Below are positions 10,385-21,548 of a DNA stretch of 64,000 nt, in pieces. The DNA comes from Holothuria scabra (Eukaryota > Echinodermata > Holothuroidea > Aspidochirotida > Holothuriidae). Under the pieces are notes generated by a model. The model was given only the letters and a program-made list of their open reading frames with translations. It searched no databases and had not been told where the DNA came from. A program made the position numbers and the translations under genes. How positions within the stretch are numbered: the first letter of the stretch is position 1; each line of letters opens with the position of its first letter. The stretch lies in contig CM074185.1 in NCBI GenBank assembly GCA_037179385.1, positions 8,241,371 through 8,305,370 on the forward strand, written 5' to 3'.

Positions 10385-13300
10385 CCCAAAGCCGTCTTGT
10401 GCTGCACTTGCTTCCAGCTGGAAATTATACCCAGCGGCATTCTCTTTTATTGTCATAGGTGTTTTCCCGGCTGCTGCTGCTGCTGCTGCTGGTTTATTTC
10501 GCATCCCTTTTTTTTCTTTCTTTCTTTTTGTTGTATATCTACTTTCTCAGTGGGGGTTTTTCTGTGTAGTTCTTGCAAAGGGGAAATCTTCTCACGGAAT
10601 CAAAACCTATTAAAATGTCATTACTGTTTATCTCACTTTCACAGAACGTGTATTTCATGTAGTCTTTCACCAAATAGTTTTTCTGTATCTTGTGACACCT
10701 GTTGTTGGAAAGGAATGCCTTTTAATTCAGTCAGTGATTTTTCAGACCTATTCGATTGTAATCACCCCAATAGCTTACGTACGAATGCTGTTAAAGATGT
10801 AATCGATAATCCTGCTTATTATAGTATCGAAAATTTTAATAAATTAGATACTGGTAATTTCAATTTATTTCACTTAAATGTTCGAAGTCTAAGTAAAAAT
10901 TTTGACAGCGTTTGTGATTACCTGACTCTCTTAAACAATAATTTCAGTGTCCTTGGATTTGCTGTAACATGGCTCACGGACAATTTTTCTTCACTTATTC
11001 AAATGGACGGCTATTCTTTAGTTGAGAGTCACCGTAAAGGAAAACGGGGAGGTGGGGTATGTGCATTTATCAAAAATAATCTTGAATATGTATTCAGAAA
11101 TGATATTTCTCAAATTAGCAATGATATCGAATGCTTATTTATCGATATAAATGTCCCATGCACAAATAGGATAATAGTAGTGGGGGTTATCTGTCTTCCA
11201 CCTCAAGAAAATGTTACTAATTTTAATGACATATTGTATGAAATCCTAAGCAATGAATCTTGTAAGGGGAGGCCGTGTTTTGTTATGGGGGACTTTAATC
11301 TTGACATTAGCCAGACCAATGGCACTTCTTTCTTAGATAATCTTCGTTCTTGTGGTTTTAACTCAATTATAAACCAACCAACTAGTGTAACTTCTTCTAG
11401 TCAATCTGTAATTGACAATTTCTGTACCAATATTGATAGCTTAAGTGGCTTTGATTTGGTAAATTCTGGAATCTTGGTAACAGACATTAGTGACCACTTT
11501 CCGATTTTCATCCATTCTGCAATACAACCTGCGCAAAATCCTAAGAGTAACAAAGTAACACACTTCCGCAATTATTCACAAAAAAACTTGAACTGGTTTA
11601 CCACAAAGATTGCAAATACAACCTGGAACAATGTGTATGTAGAAAATGACACGAATCCTGCTTTTAACGCATTTTATGGTACATTCAGTAAACATTACAT
11701 GGATAGCTTTCCGCTCATAGATTTCAAACATAATAGTGAGAAAAAAGAAACCTGGATAACATCTGGACTGCTTGTCTCTGTCAAGCATAAAAACAAGCTC
11801 TTCAAGAAATACCTTAGGTCACCTACGCAGGATAATAAACTTACCTATAATACCTATCGAAATAAACTTAATCAGATTATTCGTCTCGTAAAAAGGCAAC
11901 ATTTCAAGAAAATTTTTAGTAATGCTAAGCATGACCCTAAGCAAACCTGGAAAAACATTAATTCACTTCTCCACAAAGGGCACAACCAGTCTGACTACCC
12001 TGATACATTTTCTGATGGTGACACCTTAAGAAACGAACCAAAGGATATTGCGGATGCCTTCAATAATTTTATTGTGAACCGTGGACCGAACCTAGCAGAT
12101 AAAATATCGACTAGCGCCACTCGAAAAACTTTCCAAAGTAATAAAAATGCTAGCACTTTTTTCATAACACCAGTCAGTGAGAGTGATTTAGTAAAGACTG
12201 CACTTGAGTGCCTTAAGCCTAACAAAGCCGCTGGCCACGATGGTTTCCGCCCTTCTATAGTTCGAAAAGTAATTTGTTTTATTTATGAACCCCTAACCTA
12301 CATATGCAATTTATCTCTCTCCCAAAGTATCTTTCCTGATAAACTCAAAGTTGCTTAAGTTATTCCTATTTTTAAAAGTGGTGATTTGCACACCTTTGCC
12401 AACTACCGTCCGATTTCAATTCTTTCTTGCTTTTCAAAGATCTTTGAAAGGATAATGTTCAATAAGATCCAGGCATTTCTTAGTAAACATAACATTCTCT
12501 CTGAAAACCAATATGGTTTCCGCCCTGGACGCTCAACTGAACTTGCGCTCATTGACGTAATGAACAAACTAGACAGGGCACACGACAATAATCTAATATC
12601 TTTGGCAGTCTTCCTCGATTTATCAAAAGCATTTGACACCATTAATCATGATATATTGTTAGAAAAATTACAATCCTATGGCTTCCGTGGCACAGCTTAC
12701 AACTGGATTAAAAGTTACTTAACAAACAGATCGCAGATTACTTTTTTTTAGAAATATTGCATCTGATATGAACATGATAACTTGTGGGGTCCCTCAAGGC
12801 TCCATCCTTGGACCCCTCTTGTTTATAATTTACGTAAATGATATAAGCCAGGTTTCTTCGAACTCGTCAATGGTACTATTTGGCGATGATACAAATATAT
12901 ATTTTTACCTCCAATGACCCACATAAGCTAGAAGAAACTGTCTGCAATGAATTATGTTTGTATTCAGACTGGTTTGCCTCTAATAAACTCTCCCTTAATG
13001 TAAGTAAGACGAAATACATGGTTTTCAATCTCAAGAGGAATAACTTCAATTTCAATATACACATTAATAACCAACCACTTGAAATTGCCAGTAAAATAAA
13101 ATTTCTCGGTGTTTTTTTTTTTTTTGACCCACTCCTTACATGGGAGCACCATATTTCCCACCTGTGTTCTTAAGTAGCTAAGGGTGTCGGCATTCTTGGC
13201 CGACTCAAACATATTCTTCCTCAGAATGTCCTACGTACGATCTATCTTTCTCTAATTTATCCGCATCTCACATATTGTTGTACTATCTGGTCTAGTGCTA

Positions 13301-13707
13301 CCCCCTTCCAAATTAAAAGGTTGGCCATTCTTCAGAAAAGAGCTGTTCGCCACATTACCTTCTCAAAGCCTCGTGATCACACCAGTAATTTGTTCAAAAC
13401 CACAAACCTCCTAAAGTTACACGACGTTATAAATTTAAATACTGTCACGTTCGTATACAAATTAACTCATAATTTGCTTCCTAAACTATTTTCCAATTTT
13501 TATACTCACAATTTTCTTGTACATGGCCACAACACACGCCAGTCGGGTAATTTACATATTCCCACTACATCCTCATCTTATAGCAAAAACTCTTTAAGGT
13601 ATCGTGCGGTCAGACTCTGGAATACCATTCCTAATTATTTGAAAGGCAAACCAACTCTCACTTCATTCCGTAGTAATTATACAAGGTATATTAACAATGA
13701 TTATTGA
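10385..13707 (+). pseudogene. LINE ORF2: PHD finger, AP endonuclease, reverse transcriptase; broken
   Basis: The frame opens at 10385 after TAG 10382-10384, and no ATG precedes the first domain. A PHD-type zinc finger (C-x2-C, C-x2-C, H-x2-C, C-x2-C) lies at about 10565-10705. The endonuclease spans about 10855-11520: HLNVRSL, GGGVCAF, GDFNLDI and a C-terminal SDHFPI motif. The usual catalytic Glu of ETWL is Val here (codon GTA at 10964-10966). RT motifs: [32 protein letters not shown] and FGDD (12879-12890; both Asp present, usual Ala replaced by Gly). Breaks: TAA 12356-12358, +1 in the T8 run 12742-12749, frameshift near 12900, TAA 13171-13173. The C-terminal LQKRAVRHI and RLWNTIPNYL blocks end at TGA 13705-13707. 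Confidence 0.9.
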
Positions 13708-13716
13708 TGCTTTATT

Positions 13717-13738
13717 AATCGAAGCCACAGCTTCGATT
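13717..13738 (+). other. hairpin in LINE 3' UTR
   Basis: AATCGAAGC / GCTTCGATT, a perfect 9-bp stem around a CACA loop, 9 nt after the ORF2 stop. Many LINEs of this group use a 3' stem-loop for template recognition by their RT; that role is inference here. Confidence 0.75.
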
Positions 13739-14703
13739 GTATCAATTGCTCGTTCATTCACGTGGTTTCGTGCCTTCGTAAGCGGTCGGTGCGGATGAAT
13801 ATTATATCATGTTCCGTTTGGATTCATATGGCAATCGCACGTTGTTCGTTTGTACAGTGGAACAGCTGCGCAGTTATGTTAAGTTGTTCTGTAGGGGGAT
13901 TTTCAACAAAGTTTAACTATTTCTTTATAAGGGGATTTGCCCGAACAACTCCTGTATAGTAAGGTGGTAATGTGCAAATAAAGAAGTAGTTCCACATTCA
14001 AAGGTATTGTTCTGCATTGAAGGCTTCCTCTCTGGTTGAAAAAAAGGTGTAAATATAGTTTGAAAACAATTTATACCTTTCAGGGATTTCAAAATAAATT
14101 TGACAGGTTGCATTTTCCAACATATGCCACTTAGTTTTGTCGGAACTGTTTCATCAACTTCGTCGACCGTACTCAATTCAATAATTGTAAGCAAGTACAA
14201 GTCGACTAACTTACGTTCATGCATATACACATGCAGCTAGCTATATCATATAGTGTACGTACTGTGTCGTTAACGTGATTGCGACAGTAACCAAGGCCAG
14301 GGAACGATCCATCAATTTTAAGGTATTAAATTTGTCGTTGATTTCATTACCCTGTGTGGGGTGTAAATGGCTTCTCTATTGTATTTTCAATGTTTGAAAC
14401 AAAGAAAAAGACAGTCTTCCCGCGGTTGTCGTAGTTCTCAGTGAAGGACTAACGTTATGCATCGACGGTCGCGTAGTTGCTCCCTTTACATTTGTATTGG
14501 GAGCAATTACGCGACTCTCCATACATACTGTACTGTAGTCCTTTAGGCTTTACAGAGGACAAAAGTTGTCGTAGTCTTGCCCAAACACAGTTATGAAGGC
14601 CTAAAGCCTAACGTTACAGAACAAAACAACTCTAATATAACAGTTAGTCGTATCCTAGTACAAAAGGTGCGCTCAGCGTAGGCCAAGACACTGCAGCTAC
14701 ATT
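13739..14703. other. no gene seen
   Basis: Residual LINE 3' sequence then unassigned DNA, with the near-perfect 17-bp inverted repeat at 14468-14515. I see no recognisable coding sequence. Confidence 0.6.
14468..14515. other. 17-bp-stem hairpin
   Basis: Arms 14468-14484 (GTCGCGTAGTTGCTCCC) and 14499-14515 pair with one G-T position around a 14-nt loop. CpG-containing and unlike the AT-rich surroundings. Function unknown. Confidence 0.8.
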
Positions 14704-14930
14704 AATCTTGGACAAAATTTGTTGGGACACCCCGCTCCCCCTTCCATTCCAGGGTTGACCACTGCTATGCTGTTCACGGCAAAGAACCATTCTTCTTGCA
14801 ACAACACTGGGAGGGGAAAAGGGGGTTTCATGTTAGGCTACTTCAGGGGGTTTCATGTTAGCCTACTTCAACTAAAATTTACGAATAACATGTGAAGTGT
14901 CCTAACCTGCAATGGTTTTGTCCAACATTG
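14704..14930. mobile_element. TIR MITE (AATCTTGGAC... family), copy A
   Basis: Starts AATCTTGGACAAAA then TTGTTGGGACAC and ends with the diverged reverse complement. Internal sequence matches copy B at 15870. It contains a partial internal duplication (GGGTTTCATGTTAG around 14824 and 14849). No coding capacity. Confidence 0.8.
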
Positions 14931-15869
14931 TCCGAGAATTTCGGGAATTCAGATAGGTGCCCTGCACACAGTAAGAATGACGCTTTGCTGATGGTTTTTT
15001 GGTTATTTTATGACAGGTAAATGATATGCTGGTCATTAGATGGAAGTATTTCCAGAACCGGATTTAGCTTGTGGGGTCCTGGACCCATTATTTTGGACCC
15101 TTTTCACAAATGTTGGGAGGGACCTAAATGAGAGGACCATGGGACTGGGCCCAGGTAAAAACTACCAAAAAATGGCCCGAGTACTTCAATTCTTCTGTCA
15201 CATCCCTTCTTTTGAGCAAAGGGACATTAATGATATTGTCCCACTTGCCTGTTTTAATTCTGAGATATGGTTGTGTCCTGCCTATATGCCACCTTGATGA
15301 GGTTGGGGTGTATTGTAGGCTTAGTTAAAACCAAACAGGCTACCATTTGTTTGGAAAGCAGCTTCTAACTCAAAATGTTAAGAAAGTGCTTCGGTTAAAA
15401 GAAGGCATAAGAAATTTTTTTTCTAGTTGAAATAACGTGAAAAATACAGCCTGAGATGCAAAATTGGCTGCAAAATGTGTCCCAAACCTTCCATACCTAA
15501 CGATGTACCAAAGTTATGAAAGAAAGCCCGGCTTGCAGAGGTACTTTCAAAATTTTATGGTAGATCGTGGTCCTCTTTCGATTAATTTCTCGTCTCCAAC
15601 TATTTGTTTGTATCTGTTTGAAAAAGAACGACTCTTCTATCCAGGAAGAGAATTATTCCACCCCTTGCGATTGTTGATTTGTGCGTCTAAATAATGCATA
15701 TATACTTTCGGTTTGTAATGTAATATATCCTATGGTCGCCCTTAATTTGTTAAAAATCCTCAAAAGTAGAGTTAGCTTCTGAAAAAGCTCTTAATCAACT
15801 TTGGAACACTCAAACATTAAACATTTTTATTGAATTCGGTCTCAAAAATGTATCTCTTGGGACGCAGAT
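14931..15869. other. no gene seen
   Basis: Frames of 66-85 codons around 15040-15330 and 76 codons at 15464-15694 show no known motif. The start near 15050 (CCAGAACCGGATTTAG) looks like a diverged hAT-type terminus, but no partner was found. Confidence 0.5.
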
Positions 15870-16061
15870 AATCTTGCACAATAACTTGTTGGGACACCTT
15901 GCTCTCCCTTCCAATGTTGACCACTGTTATGCTGTTTACGGCAAGTGCCATATTCTTCTTGACACAACATTGGGAGGGGGAAAGGAAGTTTCATGTTAGC
16001 CTACTTCAACTAAAACTGAAGAATAATATGTAAAGTGTCCCAACAGTTTTGTCCAAGATTG
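15870..16061. mobile_element. TIR MITE (AATCTTGGAC... family), copy B
   Basis: 192 bp with terminal inverted repeats of about 27 bp; the right end reads GTGTCCCAACAG...CCAAGATTG and is followed by TA (16062-16063). A TA also sits at the left edge (15869-15870), compatible with a Tc1/mariner-type TA duplication, though the two termini differ by two bases. Confidence 0.8.
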
Positions 16062-16599
16062 TAGTTTACTGCTTGTTAGGAAAGTCAAGTTAGTCTAGGG
16101 TCAATACTTTTGCATAGCATTAGGCCTGTGTCATCACCAATAGTGTATCACACAGTTTGAGGCTAAGTTTAACAAGGTGCAAAGATTTTGGGGCAATGTT
16201 ACATCCAGGATGGGCAACTGATTAAAAATAATACTGTAGCTTATAGATATTGTTACACCCAGGTGAGTGCTTTCATTTAAACATCAGTGCTTAGTAGAAT
16301 ACATAATATTACTGCTTTTTCTCACATATACCTCCCCAAACAAGTTACAAGGAACAATGCCCCCCCCCCCCCCAGCATGTGTGAAAATATTCCACTTTCG
16401 TCGGGGAACCAGTTCCAACAATATGCTTCATTTTGTTTATCCCAAGTGTGCACATTTTCAAGGCTTCGATTAGTACCAAGTACACTTCTCTAGTTCCCCT
16501 TTGTTCTTCCCCTCGGGCGGGTTGGGGTTTCGGCATATGCTGTTGTGGGTAGGGATTGTCTGCTCATGGGATAGTTAAGTTTTCTTTCTTTTTTTCTTG
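16062..16599. other. no gene seen; C14 run
   Basis: Includes C14 at 16360-16373. The overlapping short frames here are products of the C tract and carry no motif. Confidence 0.5.
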
Positions 16600-16756
16600 T
16601 TTTCCTTTTAGGGAGTGCACTCTCGACAAGCCTTTGGCTTTTAGTTGCACTTCCTTCCACTCTCATTTTATCTTCCGTAATTTTGTTGAACTATGTCATT
16701 GTATATACTTGATTGGTGAAACAAATGTATGAAATAAAATGAAATGAATGAAAATG
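16600..16756 (+). mobile_element. LINE 3' UTR and tail fragment
   Basis: A stretch with the 'AAGCCTTTGGCTTTTAG' hairpin-like motif, a pyrimidine-rich stretch and a terminal (GAAAT/AAAATG)n tail (16727-16756), the usual 3' end form of L2/CR1-like LINEs and dependent SINEs. No coding part is attached, so the copy is severely 5'-truncated. Confidence 0.55.
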
Positions 16757-17654
16757 TGTGCTCCAGTGGGTGGGGTCAAGGCTGCAGGCGAAGCCTTCAG
16801 AAGCTTAGAGGTTAAAGTAAGTAACTGGTAGAAGGCAATGAGGTGGTAAGGGCTAAATCTGAGAGAAATGCCCCATGTCCCTCCTTGTGCTGCCACTGTA
16901 CAGTGAACAGCACATTCACTAATGAGATGGACTCGGATCCTCCTGACTCGGCTTGGACTAGGGGGGTACTGGTCTTGGAATTGGCCCTGAATGTGGGTCA
17001 CTGGAATCGGAATTGGCTCGGACTAGGATTAGGTGGACTCGGTTACAGCCCTGCTAACAAGTAGTCAACTGTATGGAACACTGTTGTCAATCAGAACCTA
17101 CAGTACACAATACAAGCTTAAATTTAACCAGGCCCCCATCATGTATCACTTATTAATCTTAGTTAAACTCCTATTCTCATTATTAGAAGAATAATGTATG
17201 TCCTGTGTTCCCCTTACTTTTTGGGCCCCAAAAAGAGGCTTTAATTACCCAAAATATAAAATTCTAACCCAGGCTTGAACAATTTACCCAGAGCAGATTC
17301 CCAGTAAACACCACCCATGCTCCTGCCCCTTAAAGTGAAATTAACCCCATGGACACAACTCCCAGACAAGGGGCAGGTAGCATTATAGTAAAAAAAATAG
17401 GAGCTAGCATGGGGGGGGGGGGGGAGGTACAGTAATAATAGGATTGAGTTTGAAAATTGCATACATGTTCATGTAGAATTTGTAGTGGACACTGACCTGT
17501 TTAATTTATACAAGTGTGTTGATGGAAATCATCAAAATTTGGTGTGGTGAGTAGTTCCATATGTAATAAAATCATGCATCCTCTAGGAGTCATCCTGAAC
17601 CTTTGGTTATATAGTATAATGTCAATCATTATAAACTTAAGTTGTTGTCTGAGT
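16757..17654. other. no gene seen; G14 run
   Basis: Contains a GGACTCGGA-rich patch near 16930-17040 and G14 at 17411-17424. No coding motif on either strand. Confidence 0.5.
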
Positions 17655-17659
17655 ACAAG

Positions 17660-17985
17660 ACCAGTAGCATGGGTATGAATAGTAGGTCATGAGTATGGGT
17701 ACCAGGTCACGAGTATGAGTATGGGTACGGGTACCAGGTCATGAGTACGAGTACGGGTACGGTTACCAGGTCATGAGTACGAGTACGGGTACCAGGTCAT
17801 GAGTACGGGTACAGGTACGAGTCCGAAGAAATATAAACCATGAGTACGGGTACGGGTACGGGTACGGGTACCAGGCCATGAGTATGGGTATGGGTACGGG
17901 TACCAGGTCATGAGTACGGGTACGGGTACGACTACGGAATCTTGTACTCGTGTACGGGTACGAATACGGGTACGGGTACTACAAC
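17660..17985. repeat. GGGTAC-based minisatellite
   Basis: Built of hexamers GGGTAC / GAGTAC joined to longer units containing CCAGGTCATGAGTAC. It translates as Arg-Thr and Val-Pro repeats, which explains the apparent open frame on the minus strand. One interruption (about 17820-17840) separates two blocks. Confidence 0.9.
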
Positions 17986-19010
17986 ACTGCTTAGTAGCAC
18001 CGTCCAATGGGTACCATTTCCCACCCCTCGATCTATGATTTTCCCGTAGCAGATTGAAGTGCGCTTTTGATCAAGTCATGGATTTATTTTACCTTCTTTC
18101 CATTTAAAAATGGTTCCTTACTATTAGAACTTTGCACACATCTTTCGCAAACTATGACAATATTCGTTGTGATTCTAATTACTAATAGAGTACACCCGTT
18201 CTTTAAATTGACCGTATAGTCCGTTGAAGTAATTACCCACACTTTCAAGATCATGTTTTGAAAGCTTTGGAGTTTCCTAGTTACTCAAAATATTGAAACA
18301 TTTAGCACTATTTTATTTTGCATCTGAGCCCCTTCTCTTAGGCACCCAGTGGCGTAGCTACAGGAGGCAGGCGGCTCTGAAAAAAAGAGGAATTCGGAAA
18401 TTTGCTGTTTGTGAAACCAGTCTGCTGTGTGGTTTTGACAACTCATGAAATTCTGAAATCTCTCCATTAAAAGCTCCACATTCTTCATTATTTGTCTCAA
18501 AACAGCAAAATTTTACGCACGCTTCGGGCGCCACAAATTGCTACTCCTAAGCAGAAGTGCTCTCTCATACCTTGATTAAAATTTTCCGAGCTCTGGACTT
18601 TGTAAGTGTAAAGTCGACATTTGCTATATGTGACACCTGATCATCAATTGACACCAGTAACTACAGTGCTATTTTCATGAATTTTCTTCCATAAAATTCC
18701 GAAAATTTTTATATTAGGTCTTGACTCAAAAAATTTGGTCAGAGAGCCTCATCTCGTAGGGGTTGGGATAACATTTTGTATCAATAACGATCTTTGGTCG
18801 CCGTTTAATCCCAGATTTCCCAAAAGGAAATGCAAATTCTTACTAATTCCTCAAATTTTTTTACAGAAAACCCAGAATCCAAACTTTTCTGCAATACAAG
18901 CTCCACATTTTCAAATATTTGAAAAAAATGGCAGTTTCAGCGCTCTCCGCTCACCGAAAATTACGGCCCTAGTACAGTGGTGTTCAAACTAAAAAAACTC
19001 GTAAAATTTG
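17986..19010. other. no gene seen; hAT-like terminus
   Basis: A CAGTGGCGTAGCTAC motif at 18347-18361 equals the terminus of the 34.3-kb hAT element, but no matching right end is visible nearby. The rest is AT-rich and unassigned. Confidence 0.5.
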
Positions 19011-19071
19011 GTTCGACTTGAACCAATAGGTTGGAAACTGGGCGGTAAAGCTCCATCTAACTAACTAACTA
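19011..19071. repeat. dispersed SINE-like repeat, copy 1
   Basis: Contains CGACTTGAACCAATAGGTTGG, a GGGCGGTAAAGCTCC block and a (CTAA)n end. The same order recurs at 26795, 28327 and 53471. Read on the minus strand it carries GGTTCAAGTCG, resembling a Pol III B box, so a tRNA-derived SINE fragment is possible. Confidence 0.6.
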
Positions 19072-19074
19072 TCC

Positions 19075-19547
19075 AGGGGCACGCAACATGGCCCCGCTTT
19101 TTAGTGGACTTTCATGGAAGCAAAAAAGTACCTCTGTATAGGTATTAATAATCCTAAAAGGGACATTAATACTTGGGCAAATGTGTGTCATTGGGTCCAA
19201 TCCGCTCAGTATGTTTTAAAGGCCCTCATTTGAGGAGAAGAACGATGATTTGAAACCGATATCTTGCAAAAATTTTTTTCAACTGTTTGAAGGGCGAAAG
19301 TAAACTCTCCTACTCCTATCGTTAATGTGGGGGTCCAGGGGGAAGCCCCCGGAAGCTTTGCAATTTTTGCACTCTGCCAAAGTAATAATTGAGCCAAAAA
19401 ATAGCCGAAATGTAATGCAAGCAACTTAAAATTTATTTTGCGACATTCAGTTATTGGGATGCCATGCCCTCCCCCCCCCAAAAAAAAAAAAAAAATCTGC
19501 TAAAAATTTGAGGGTCCAGGCCCCCTGCTTCCCCCAGCTTTCGCCGC
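19075..19547. mobile_element. fragment of the GCGGCGGAAG-terminus element
   Basis: Matches 40000-40434 over most of its length (for example the stretch from GGTATTAATAATCC through CCCCCGGAAGCTTTG to the TTATTTTGC block). It ends with the diverged terminus GCTTTCGCCGC at 19537-19547. The left terminus is missing, so the copy is truncated. Confidence 0.7.
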
Positions 19548-20913
19548 TTTTGTGAAGAGAAAAATTTCGCGATCCGCACCACTAAATGGACCGCCGTGTT
19601 TATTAGTCTACGCAACGTTGTATGCGAGGTATTCACTGCCGAAAAAGTTGCATGCTGCATGCGCAGTCTAGGGTACGCATACCAACTTGCCTATGTGTAG
19701 CAGCCAGCCTATGCCCTTATAAGATGGAATCTCAATCCCGTTTTACCGTGAGTAAGCGGAACAAATACAGCTGTCATTGCCTATGTGGTTTAGCGTTTGT
19801 ATTTCTTTACATAATGTTATTTTACCGTGAGATTTGGAAATTTGTCCGTGAGATGATGCCCCATACCGTGAGACTCACGGTGAAACCGTGAGAGTTGGCA
19901 AGTATGTGCTGGTTCGTCGACTTAACACTTGAACAGCAGTGAAACTGAAACATCTGCTTTCAGCTATGATTGAGTGAGCATCAGAAACTTTAAATGGCCT
20001 CATTAGCCCAATTGACAACAACATTTTCTAGTATCACCCCTGGTGTGTATTGCTAGTGTTATTTAATGAAGTTTATTATTTCCTTTAGCTTTAGTCTTGT
20101 AGGCATTATGTTATAAGTACAAACTGAGTGTTGGCCAGCAACATTTCCACTAATTTTCAATGGCTTTGAGGTACTTGCATGCAAGTTCAGAATTTCTAGA
20201 TAAAACAAAGTGATAAGACTTCACACTTCCTTCATCAAACTCATTTTGTTTTCAAATTCATTTGTAACAACTTGACCTTGTCAGTCAAACACAATCCACT
20301 GTGGCACAATAATAATGCACCCTCTTATTCTGCGCACTACAATTAAAAAATGTATTTGCCAGCAAATACAGTTCATGTTCTAGTTGACAACATGTCATTG
20401 CGAATTAACAAAACCATAAGTTACAATACACAGCGTCAAAAGTTATTCAGCCTTCCACGAGGAAGTTGTCATATGCAGCGAATGCAGCGGTACTACAGTC
20501 AGAGCATGGACGTACTACCTCGGAGGTAGTACTTCCATGGTCAGGGGGTGTCATTATTTTACACATAAAGACCAGTGAAAGAGAAGGAGAGTATCGATAA
20601 ACAACACAACAGAGCGTATGGTCAGTATGGCTAAGTACAGGCTACGTACTCAGCACTTGCTTCAGTGTTGGCAAATATGCTTCAAAATAAAGCTAGTGGC
20701 TGACTACTCGTATTCTATTGGTAGCGTGGAAGGTCCGGATTCACATCATTGGTCATTCTTCTATCATATGTTTATGGAAGCGACAGCTTTCCATAAATAT
20801 ATTGTGGTTACACAGGTCCGATCACGTGACAGTTTCTTTTTCCAGCATTATCTGAAGAAACAAATCGCAATCAGAATTGTCGCTAGTACGTATATTTGGT
20901 ATCACATATACTA
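19548..20913. other. no gene seen
   Basis: Contains a few ACCGTGAG repeats near 19745-19890 and a stretch near 20330-20400 related to the body of the SINE candidate at 54.7 kb. The 105-codon frame at 20618-20935 runs into the Foldback arm and has no recognised domain. Confidence 0.5.
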
Positions 20914-20939
20914 CGGAGTGCGCCTAGTGTCATAAATAC

Positions 20940-21215
20940 CGAAGATACAAATGAGAGGTCGAGTTTCACAATGACATGTCGAACTGACAAATGAAATGTC
21001 GAATTCCAAAATGACATGCTGAATTCCTAAATGACATGTTGAGTTTGAAAATGAAATGTCGAAATCAAAAATGAGATGTCGATACCGAAGATACAAACGA
21101 GATTTCGAATTTCACAATGACATATCGAACTGCCAAATGAAATGTTGAATTCAAAATGACATGTTGAATTTTAAGATGAAATGTCGAAATAAAAAATGAA
21201 ATGTTGACACGGTTT
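20940..21215. repeat. subrepeats of the left Foldback arm
   Basis: About ten imperfect units of 22-24 bp around the core AATGACATGTCGAA/AATGAAATGTCGAA. The inverted equivalents lie at about 23190-23400. Confidence 0.85.
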
Positions 21216-21516
21216 TGACACTGTATGCGAGAGAGTAGAGTGCCAACAGTGTCATATGTCGAAAATTTCAAAATGAGATGTCGAGACGGTCCTATTAATG
21301 AATGCCCGTGAATGCCCATCTGTATATTGATTACCCGAGCTGTGACAACGAATGCCTGTCTCTGAGAATGAATGCTCGTATAGTATGTTATTGGTTGCCG
21401 TTCATTTTCCTTGCAAGCATTCAACAAATTGTCCCCCAATGACCCTTTGTATTTTTATCAATCGAGATGAGTTCAGCATATTCCTGATGGGTCTTTTCCC
21501 AGAAAGACTTACAGTC

Positions 21517-21548
21517 AGTCAGACAGACAGACAGACAGACAGACAGAC
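21517..21548. repeat. (CAGA)n microsatellite at the inner arm end
   Basis: CAGA/GACA tetranucleotides followed by GACGG-rich variants; the right arm carries the complementary (TGTC)n tract at about 22848-22868. Confidence 0.85.

Larger units (their letters stand above)
9463..13738 (+). mobile_element. CR1/L2-group non-LTR retrotransposon, inactive
   Basis: Two consecutive open regions in the order ORF1 (coiled coil plus RRM-like) then ORF2 (PHD finger, AP endonuclease, RT, C-terminal domain), followed by a short 3' UTR with a hairpin. This is the layout of CR1-superfamily LINEs. The RT reads most like the L2/Crack side of the group, by eye. It has one frameshift in ORF1, two in ORF2, two in-frame stops and a lost endonuclease residue, so it cannot move by itself. 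The element looks nearly full-length, unlike the other LINE pieces in the window. TSDs were not identified. Confidence 0.9.

Noticed and set aside
17771..18007. Arg-Thr / Tyr-Pro repeat protein
   Set aside because: Direct translation of the GGGTAC minisatellite.
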